DNA of 26,364 nucleotides. Source: Scleroderma bovista. Lineage: Eukaryota > Basidiomycota > Agaricomycetes > Boletales > Sclerodermataceae. The translations under genes and the position numbers were made by a program. The notes under the pieces were generated by a model. That model was not told the origin of the DNA and made no database searches. It was given only the letters and a program-made list of their open reading frames with translations. Below are positions 18,643 through 26,364 of the stretch, piece by piece. The stretch is from positions 1 through 26,364 of the forward strand of contig JAYMGJ010000780.1 of the NCBI GenBank assembly GCA_037178675.1. Reading direction: 5' to 3'. Within the stretch, counting starts at the first letter, position 1; each line of letters starts with the position of its first letter.

Positions 18643-21600
18643 CTTGCATTCAATGCTATCATTTGTTTCCGGCACCGATGATATATTGCCACATGCCGCT
18701 GCACTTTCACATTGGCACTACCCACCTTCCCCCAGGCCCTCGTAGTCATATTGTATGTCCCAGCATGTCTGACATCGGTCCGGAAGATGACTGCCTTGTG
18801 TGCCAGCGAAACCCTTAGTTCATGTAGAGCATCGTTGGCCTGACCTTCCCTCAATCGTAACTCCTGATCCACCATGGTTAAAAGCCCCAACCTATCGGCT
18901 TGCTGCATCCCCAGGTACAACGGCAAGGGCAGTACCACAGCATCCGAGTAGTTGGGATCTTGTGGGTGGAATGTGTCTGAAAATACATCTTCACCATCAC
19001 CTTCATCGATGTCTGTTGTGGAAATGAGATTATCAGAGATGTCCTCATTTTAATCTTCGCCTAGAAATTGGGAAGCTGATTCACAGAGCTGATCAATTTG
19101 CATCTGCAGGCAGTCCTGCCGGCAGGCAATAGACAACCTTTGTGTTTCCGTCGCCCTTGCATGAATGTGGCGGACATCTATGGCCAAAATAATTTGTGAT
19201 TCTTCGGCTTTCAATACCCTTGCCATCCATGTTGCTGCCCCATGCATACGACCATCCGGTCCCTGATTACTTATAATATCCATTTCGATCGACTTAGTTG
19301 TTTGAGCTGTCATTACAATATGTCAAATTCATTTGAAATCAGCCAAGCAAGTAAATACCTTTTTCCAGCTGCACCTCAAATATGTCCATTAATTTTGGAT
19401 CAGTAACCCTATTCTCCAAAGCTGATTTCTCTTGCTGTGCCCAAAGCTCATGCAACTCAACCAGAACCCTTGTATCAGGCTCCGCAAATGCTCCTTCCGT
19501 GGACATCAGTGCCTCTTGAGCATTCTTCAATTCTCTTTTCAGGGCGATGGCTGTGCAATATGTCGTCGGCATACTTCACCCAAAATCTGCAAGATATTGT
19601 GATACCACTCATGCATCCGCACCATCTTTAAGAAGTTGTTGTCATTCATTTGAAAATCAAGCAGCTCCTGTCTATGCAGCGTTGCCATTCCACGGGCCGA
19701 TGGTGAAATGATGTTAAGAGAGGACCAGAGAGTCTCCATAATTTCACCATTGATGCGGCCTACACCAGAAATGAAATTGGGAGCATATCGGGTGAAACAT
19801 TCTGCCTTGTGACCATGTACATGCCAGAGCCCAATGCTAGGTTGAATCCATAGCCCACATGGTAAGGATATAAAATTGTTTGCTTCTAGCCACCGCTTTA
19901 GGTTTTTGCTGTATTGGCAATTGATGTCATAAAAGGTTATGACTTTTTGTTGCGGATCCATCCCATGTTGCACGGCATGTGCCAGAGCATAATCCATATT
20001 TACCTGCCTATCTTCCTGTTAGAGTGGAATGCAAGCAACATGTCGGCACATACTGCTCTCCCTTCTGAAAGTCAACCATTGCATGGGGTACAAACCATCC
20101 ATGCTGCACACATGCACACCCGCCAATTCCAGTAGATGCCAGCTGATTTAAATCTTTTAGCATTTGCCTGGTTTACTGCTCGATGGTTGCTACAGTCAGA
20201 TTTCTGTGAATTCCATTACAATGCTGAACAGTATTGTAAACATGTGCAATCACAAACCTCGACCCGGTTCAATGTTCCGGCCAGATAATCCTTATATTGT
20301 GGCATTGTAACCATGAATCCCATTCCGTCCATGAGCCAAACTTCATTAGCTGAATTCTTTGGCCACATATGCTCGGCCTTGAAGTTTCCATCCATCATGA
20401 TGGTCCTAGAATATTTCCACCTATATTGTTCAGCTGCTCAATAAGTACAAGTAAAAATAAAACATTACTTACTCCAAGAGGTCTACATTTTCACTGGATG
20501 GAATGTTTACTCCTGGTTGTGGGCATGCCGGACAGAACAGCACCAATTCCCCCCTCTTGGGATCAGGAGACCCTGGATGAAAACCTTGCCATTTCAACAA
20601 CTTTAACAGCCTCCACATCCTCGACACCCTGAGTAGCTCTCTGTATCTGTTCTTGGATCAGTGTTGGTGGTGTCATCGGGTCCTTAATATCATGCTTTGA
20701 ACTCACCGGTACAAGGCCGGGAAATGCATTGGATGTGACTCGCCAAAGCTTGCTGTAATAATTCATGCCAGAGGTGCCGCACTCCACATTATCCATAATG
20801 AAGTCATCCAATACTTGGAAGGTGAATACAGTCCTAGGTTCCTTTGTAGTTGCTGGGAAGAGTCCTGCTTTGACCAACTGCAGATGCGAAGCTCCTGCAT
20901 CTGGACAGTTACAATACCTCACATCGCAAAAATGTACCCCAGATGTATGCACTACAGTTAGGCAAGACCTGTCCGTTCCTCCAGAAAGATGATGGGGTCT
21001 TGGTTGGTCCTGAATATCCTCCCATTCATCCTCAACATCACCAGCAATGTCCTCACCATCCATCCCGCCATTCGAACACGGATCCCCACCATGGCCAAGG
21101 TGTACCACCAACCCAGCCTTCTAAATGAGTTGTTGCTGTATGCCAAGTAGAATTCGTGACTCACCAGTCGTAATGATGATTCCTCAAAGAATGTACTGTT
21201 CCATTGGTCCACCCGGTGGAAGGGCCGCAACTTGTGCTCCTTTCTGCAACAGGAACTGCAGAGCAAGGGCTGGTGAATGCATTTGGCACATCTGTACGTG
21301 CCATCTCCTTGACACAACATGCAGACCCTTGGGTCAGGGGGTGCCTCCATGTCCAGAAGGACCTGGAGGTACCTCTGCTTGTATGGCAACCATGTCAATA
21401 AGTAACTGTCCTATTATGCCTTCAGGAGGACATGGCAAGTGCAGGATTGGAATAAATCACACACCTGATTCTTTGACACACCTGTTCTCTTTTGGGGTGG
21501 AAGATCATCCATGGAAAGGTATGGCTGGCCATCATCTGGAAACAGTTGGGATTGTTCTAATCCTATAGATGCTGACTGGGTTGGAGTGTCATTCGAAGGA

Positions 21601-21740
21601 GCTTTTCCATGACGGGCCTTCTTTCGGGGAGTTGCCTTCACCATCTTATCAATAGATCCCCTCCTTGATTTGAATGCCTGCCATGTTACATGGACCACCG
21701 GAGTAGAGCTACCAGCAGGTTGTATCTTGGACTTTGCCAT

Positions 21741-22158
21741 GAGTGGTATCTGATGAGGAAATCCCTGCACAAAGTCTCCCACATTGTATCTCACTGAAGC
21801 CTCATTGAAACAGCATGGACAGTGATCAGAAAGGGATCTGTGGATCTGCCGATTTGGATCTAGCTTTTGTAATATGGACTTGAAGATCAGGCACCAATGC
21901 AAAATCCCATATATGGTGGCTGCTACTGCATTAGATCCAAAGTTAAAGTCTGGAAATAGCATCTTAGCTGCCGAACAACATAGCCGGCCCCAGAAGTAGC
22001 TAGCTCACCAATGCATTTTCCAAAAGAAGGCAGCAGGGAGGAATTGAAGACTAATTGACATGGGAGAAACAATAGCTTGGGAATCCTTCAACAAAGTGTC
22101 GGGGACTTTTCTAGCACAGCACCACTCAAAAAATATCAAAGTCTACTCGACATACAGC
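21741..22158. promoter_or_regulatory. Shared divergent promoter region of KDZ and the third gene
   Basis: The 418 bp separate the KDZ start (minus, 21740) from the ATG at 22159 (plus), so both genes must take their promoters from here. A minus-strand frame continues open upstream of the KDZ start to 21962, with no recognisable domain, so the KDZ start could lie further out. I could not settle on a TATA box for either side. Confidence 0.4.
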
Positions 22159-22524
22159 ATGGCCCGCAATCGTTCCTCCAGCAGATCTATGGAGAATCCT
22201 GATACAGAAGATGAGCAAGACAATTCCTCTGACTCGTCGGGCCCAGAGGCACCACAAAATGTGGTAAAAACCAAACTCTGGGATGATGAGGTCGAGGTCC
22301 TTGAGGAAGCCTTGGAAGACTGGAAGGCAGTGGACAGCAACCAAAGGAAAGGTACGAAGAATGCCATGAAGGCAAAAATCAAAAATCTCCCTGCCAATAG
22401 CACACTCAAAGGACATGAATGGGAGAAGAAGAAGTGCCCCATTTCCATAACTTCACATGGACTACTGATGCATCAGTGATATCAGGCAATTAAAAATTGG
22501 TTGTATAACCACAGCCGAGCCCGT

Positions 22525-24624
22525 TGTGAGTCAAAGTGTGGATTTGGGTCGGAGTAATAACCCAAACACAACACCAACAAAGGACTACAAAAATGTGCGA
22601 GTGGTGGTTTACCTCCGCGGTGTCCAGAGAGGATATGCTGAGGAGGGGGAAAGGGGATCTACACCAACAGGGTGATGCAGACGGTGATGCAGGATACTCC
22701 TGGGGTACAGGAGTAATAGAAGACGAAGGGGATAGGGGTCTGGACTCTTCCTAAGGCCTAGGAAGTGTCAAAGCGGGGATTGGGTTGACTGGGACTGAAA
22801 CAGTGATACTACACCTAGAGGTTGGTGCAGCAAAGGGGCAAGGGGGCTCCTGACGTCCAGAAGCAATTGGATATGAAGGATAGACAGGCTAGACTCCACT
22901 TGAGCCTAGAGAAATACTTGGACTTGAATAGATTGAATAAAACTTGAATATTAGAGTCTTTAGACCTTCACTGAAGCCTACAAGACTCAAAGAGCTGAGG
23001 GGATACTGACTGAGAGAGTCTGAGAGAGGGATAATTTCGTGCAATTCGGTCTTCTATCACTGGGCTGAGCCCAGAGGTTTAAATACATGGGGGGGCACAG
23101 CATTAAAGTACAAAAAGAGAAGGGAGTAAGCAGAATTTGTCAAGGATTGGTAAGGGATTGGTAAGAGCTTTGTAAGGGGTTTGTAAGCGATCAGTAAGCA
23201 AGGGATAAGCAGGAATGAGTAAGCATAGGAAGCATGAATAAGCTGCTGAGTAAAGGAATGAGTAAGCTGCATGACAAGATTGATTGGTAAGGGAGTGAGT
23301 CATCAGCTGAGTAATATACCAAAAATGCGAAAGGGATAGAGTAATACTGATGACAAGAGAGCATCAGTAAGCAAGGGATGAGTCACTGCACAGCAGAAGG
23401 AGTCATTGATGCACAGCCTAAGAAGTTTGATGGGGGGGCTGTGTACCATCAGGAATTTGATGGGACAACAATGGGGAAGATCTGGGATTAATAGGGGGAT
23501 TGATCCGAGACAAAACAGCCACAAGAAGGGTACCAGGGGTCCAGAGGTCTTTTGGGGGGTCAGCATACACTAAGGTATAGTGCATGTGTTCTAGCGCCGC
23601 TGAAGCGCAACCATGGGCTCCCTTGACGAGCTCTCTTCTGGGAAAGAACAAGAGAGGGTTCTTCTTCCTAATAGCACTATAAAGTGGGGGGGATAACTGT
23701 CATGGTGCTGGGGGACGTCGTCTGAAAGTAGGGAAGCGGATAGAGTATTGAATTTGACGCATCCAGGGAAGCGAGACGAACGACAGAGGAAGATGGACAT
23801 GGCAAGTATCTGGGAGGAAGGGACCATAGGCTGAGGGCCCAGGGGACACAGAGACGACCAGAGAAGACTTCTCAAGCTTGACAATAGACCTAAGATGACC
23901 AAAGTACGTCCTTGACGCAGGACTGACGAGGAGAACGCGCTGACCGAGAACGAGAGGGACTGAGGGAGCAGGCTGGGAAGATATGTGCCAGGCAGTGCAC
24001 GGGAACTCTGGGAGAGGCTGTCCTAAGAGCAGGACATAGTGGAGATATGCAGCAATAGCGGAGAAATGATCCAGAGAAAATACAGACTCCATAGTGAGCG
24101 ATGAAGCGAACATCTGGATTGCGGGGGGAATATCACTGTGGGAAATGAATGGATTTGTGTCGGAACTTGACAGGCAGATAGACCATGTTCTAGGCTCTCT
24201 GACGGTATAGTCACGTGCCTGATAGCTTCAGAAATGATGGAGCTATTCAAAATATCGGAATGCCGGCACTGGGCACCTAAAAATGACATTTGGGCACTAA
24301 AAATCATTTCATCTCTTTCTCCTTCGTTTCTCCATCAATTCTTCGGCTTCTTTGATTGTTCTGGTATGGGAGTTGGACTGCAGATGTGTGCATTCCTTTC
24401 TCATACCACAATTGACATTATTCCTTCAGTTTCTTCTGCTTCTTGGCGGTTCTCGTGCGATAGATGACTGTCTGCATTGGCATTCATCTCTCGCATCAGG
24501 ATAGTCGTCTTGTGCGATAGATGGCTACGATGAGGGTCCGTCGTGCTTATCCTTTGCATAAGGATCATTTGATATAGGCGTTATCTTCCATGTTCACTGT
24601 ACCAAACCTGTTTGGTGCGTGACA
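22525..24624 (-). mobile_element. Solo long LTR copy B (2100 bp), 4-bp target duplication
   Basis: Bounded by TGTGAGTCAAAG and TTTGGTGCGTGACA, with CCGT on both sides (22521-22524 and 24625-24628). It is nearly identical to copy A and has no internal retroelement genes. Without the LTR and one CCGT, the interrupted third gene reads on in frame (NHSRAR, then ARKALVKYGH), confirming both ends. Minus-strand transcription is inferred from the TATTTAAACC box (about 23078-23087) and the CTTACCAAT array upstream of it. It supplies the complete LTR that defines the truncated ends of copies A and C. Confidence 0.93.
23700..24175 (-). other. U3-encoded ORF, copy B
   Basis: Same open frame as in copies A and C, with a few residue changes from A. 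Like A, it lacks the ATG found at the start of the copy C version, so any product would begin at an internal Met (near 24113). See the copy C entry for what can be said about the protein. Confidence 0.35.
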
Positions 24625-26364
24625 CCGTGCCCGAAAGGCCCTAGTAAAGTATGGACATAGGTGGACTGCCAGATCAGTCATAATGAAGTTGAAGAAAAAA
24701 AAAATCGAGGCCGAATTCGAACAGGCCAGAATTGCCCAAGGAAGCACAAGCATGATTAAAGGCTACCAAAAGGCAGTAGGAAGCATCATGGGGAAGCTCA
24801 CCCAGGAGGAAAGGGATGTTGCAGCGAAGCAGGCTGATGAATGGAACGAGGAGCAGCCGCCGGCAGAGGTCCAGGCTGAGTAGGTTTGTCATGTTGTCTC
24901 GACAATTATTCATCTGCAAACAGAATGGCCGAGACAAAAGGCCGACAATATGTCAAACAGTTTGCGCAGGAAATGTGGCAGCAATGTGGGATGAGGGTGG
25001 TTGTGATGGTGGCATGGAAGGGCCAGAATGGTCAGCCCATGATGGGAATGTATGTCGCTTCTCACTTGTGGTATTTGTATACTCACATTCACAGGCATGA
25101 CTTTAATTCAGCATTGGGACAAGTGAAGACCTTTGCCGATTGGGACGACATCACACACCACTGGGATGCCTATGCACAGCAGGCCATAGGAGGGGAAGAA
25201 CACAATGATAGCGATGATGATGCCGGACTGACGATCTGCCGGAAGAAAGGGCAGAAGAGGCCGCAAACTGTTTTACCAACAACGGAAGATGGCACACCAA
25301 TGATTCCGATCATCCTCGATATGCAAGCATTGGAGCGAAAGGATATTATGAGGACTTTTGTGACATGGCATTATCATAAGTTCTGCCTTGTAAATGGAGA
25401 AAGAATTGACCCCTTGCCGCAGGCAAGGCATGCGGCAAGCCAAGTGCCAGTGTTCCTTGGGCTGCCATCCATGCAAAGACCAGTATCTACATATCATCTG
25501 GGTATCTGCCGCGGCATTGGGAGTTCAAAGAGCCAACCTGGCTCACAAATCAGGAGGTTACCAAGGTACTGGAATTCTGGCAGGACAGGCAAGTGACAGA
25601 TCCGGAAGATGTACTGACATTTCACAAATGGAGAGATATGGATGGTGGATTACAAGATCCAGTATCAGATTGTGAGGACTCAGTGGCTGGAATGATAAGT
25701 GGAGAAAAGCCGCCCCTGGAAGGTTAGCTCTGAATACTTTTATCAACTTGTTTTGACTGGTTCAAAGAACATGCAGCACCGGATGTGGAACTCGCAAACA
25801 GTCGGAAGAGACGGCGCACAATGGGTATGGATCTTTCAACCATGTTATGCAACCATTGACATGCATAAAAGAAGAGGCCCCAGAGGAGAGGGAGTCCGGT
25901 GCAACAAACAAAAACCGATGCCAGTCAAACTGGGATGATGGTATGCCCCATACGTATTCCAAGCATTTGATCCTCCTACATTTGGAACATCCCTGTCAGC
26001 AAGCCATACAACGCCCATTGAACAGCCTGGTCAGTTCCTTTGAATATTTTTGTTGTCAGAATATGAAGTTTATATATAGAGGATGACTCGGATGGACATA
26101 ATGCAAGATCATCTAAGGAAAACGGTGCGTGGTGCTTGGTTTTGTTATGCCGGTGGCAACATCTTCACGAAGAGCATCAGCGGCACTGATGGCACGGCAG
26201 CCGGCCAAACCTAAACAGCAAGGTGGGTATCAGTCTCAATTACTTGGAAATGGCACATATTCTCATATAAGAAAAAGCACATATGGATCCCGGAAACGTC
26301 ATGGCTAATGGACTGATGAAGCCAAAGCCCCAGGTTAAAAAGAGCACAGCCGATGCGCGGTGTA

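Larger units (their letters stand above)
16938..21740 (-). pseudogene. CxC2-KDZ transposase gene, interrupted by a solo LTR
   Basis: KDZ transposases mobilise large fungal DNA elements and often accompany TET/JBP genes. Exons (minus): 21740-21465, 21410-21165, 21120-20707, 20651-20473, 20420-20258, 20203-20054, 20007-19606, 19573-19359, 19306-18643 joined to 17366-17203, then 17158-16938. These total about 1030 codons, usual for the family. The CxC2 cysteine cluster spans residues 120-165 (RVCMLCQGDGTYRCAKC, then LLCSSCCRKEH) with YCNC following. Then come FCPACPQPG, MDGNFKAEHM (Asp near 382), CSNHRAVNQAN, FYDINCQY (Asp near 503), WHVHGH, and NGEIMETLWSSLN, the likely catalytic Asp/Asp/Glu set. 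VHWLRAKALRDRWDEE marks the C-terminus. Damage: one extra A in a run of four (20155-20158), TAA at 19050-19052, and the LTR at 17372-18642. A 32-nt GT..AG gap (19574-19605) is in phase but unusually short. The start is the ATG of MAKSKIQPAG. Confidence 0.88.
22159..26364 (+). pseudogene. Third gene of the KDZ-TET/JBP unit: unknown multi-exon gene, LTR-interrupted
   Basis: Part of the transcript can be followed: 22159-22433, 22486-22524 joined across the LTR to 24629-24879, 24924-25049, then 25095 to about 25440, then a shifted frame from about 25440 to 25734, and probable short exons beyond to the window edge. The protein starts MARNRSSSRSMENPDTED, has an acidic region, then KLWDDEVEVLEEALEDWKA, IKNWLYNHSRARARKALVKY, KAVGSIMGKLTQEERDVA, YVKQFAQEMWQQCGMRV, DFNSALGQVKTFADWDD and YLPRHWEFKEPTW. 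I cannot name a family; it resembles hypothetical proteins I associate with repeat regions of mushrooms, from memory only. The WDDE/NWLYNHSR part hints at a DNA-binding (Myb/SANT- or HTH-like) head. Damage: the splice at 22433/22486 is one base out of phase, the frame changes near 25430-25445, and a 2.1-kb LTR sits in the coding part. Confidence 0.6.

Overview
This window reads as repeat-dense DNA from a mushroom-forming fungus (Basidiomycota, probably Agaricomycetes). The reasons are the many short GT..AG introns (mostly 44-55 nt), a KDZ (Kyakuja-Dileera-Zisupton) transposase with an N-terminal CxC2 cysteine cluster, and a TET/JBP-type 2OG-Fe(II) oxygenase gene beside it. Basidiomycete genomes are known for linked expansions of these two families. 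Almost everything here is mobile DNA. I see no clear housekeeping gene, rRNA, tRNA or CRISPR array.

Layout. 1-878: low-complexity, pyrimidine-rich DNA with no recognised gene. 879-2889: an LTR of a long-LTR retrotransposon (copy A, 2.0 kb), cut off by a hAT DNA transposon (2890-6595). The hAT carries a nine-exon transposase of 911 codons whose frame stays open throughout. 6596-8836: a diverged, truncated LTR of the same retrotransposon family (copy C). 9706-10276: a small two-exon gene whose product looks like a VapD/Cas2-fold (ferredoxin-like) protein, with a 111-bp tandem duplication upstream. 10277-11539: CAGACA-rich DNA and a broken Copia integrase. 11540-13281: a second LTR type (1.74 kb) that cuts off the next gene.

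13282-26364 is the most interesting part and seems to be one composite element: a TET/JBP gene (+, 13282-14415), then a 1.4-kb palindrome built of 17-bp minisatellites (14558-15992) with a further minisatellite block, then a convergent CxC2-KDZ transposase gene (-, 21740-16938), then a divergently transcribed third gene (+, 22159 onward) with a protein I cannot name. Two solo LTRs landed inside this unit: one (17372-18642, 5-bp target duplication CTTGC) in the KDZ gene, the other (22525-24624, 4-bp duplication CCGT, near-identical to copy A) in the third gene. In both cases, discounting the LTR and one target copy leaves the host reading frame continuous, which supports both the gene models and the insertion boundaries.

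The composite looks recently dead. The TET/JBP gene has one in-frame TGA just after its HxD iron motif and no 5' end. The KDZ gene has a 1-nt insertion, one TAA and the LTR. The third gene has at least one frame break. The hAT and the VapD-like gene are the only large coding units that look intact. Other points of note are an ORF inside the U3 part of the long LTR that differs mostly by silent changes between diverged copies, and two junctions (around the hAT and around the 1.74-kb LTR) whose flanks do not match, pointing to ectopic recombination between repeats.
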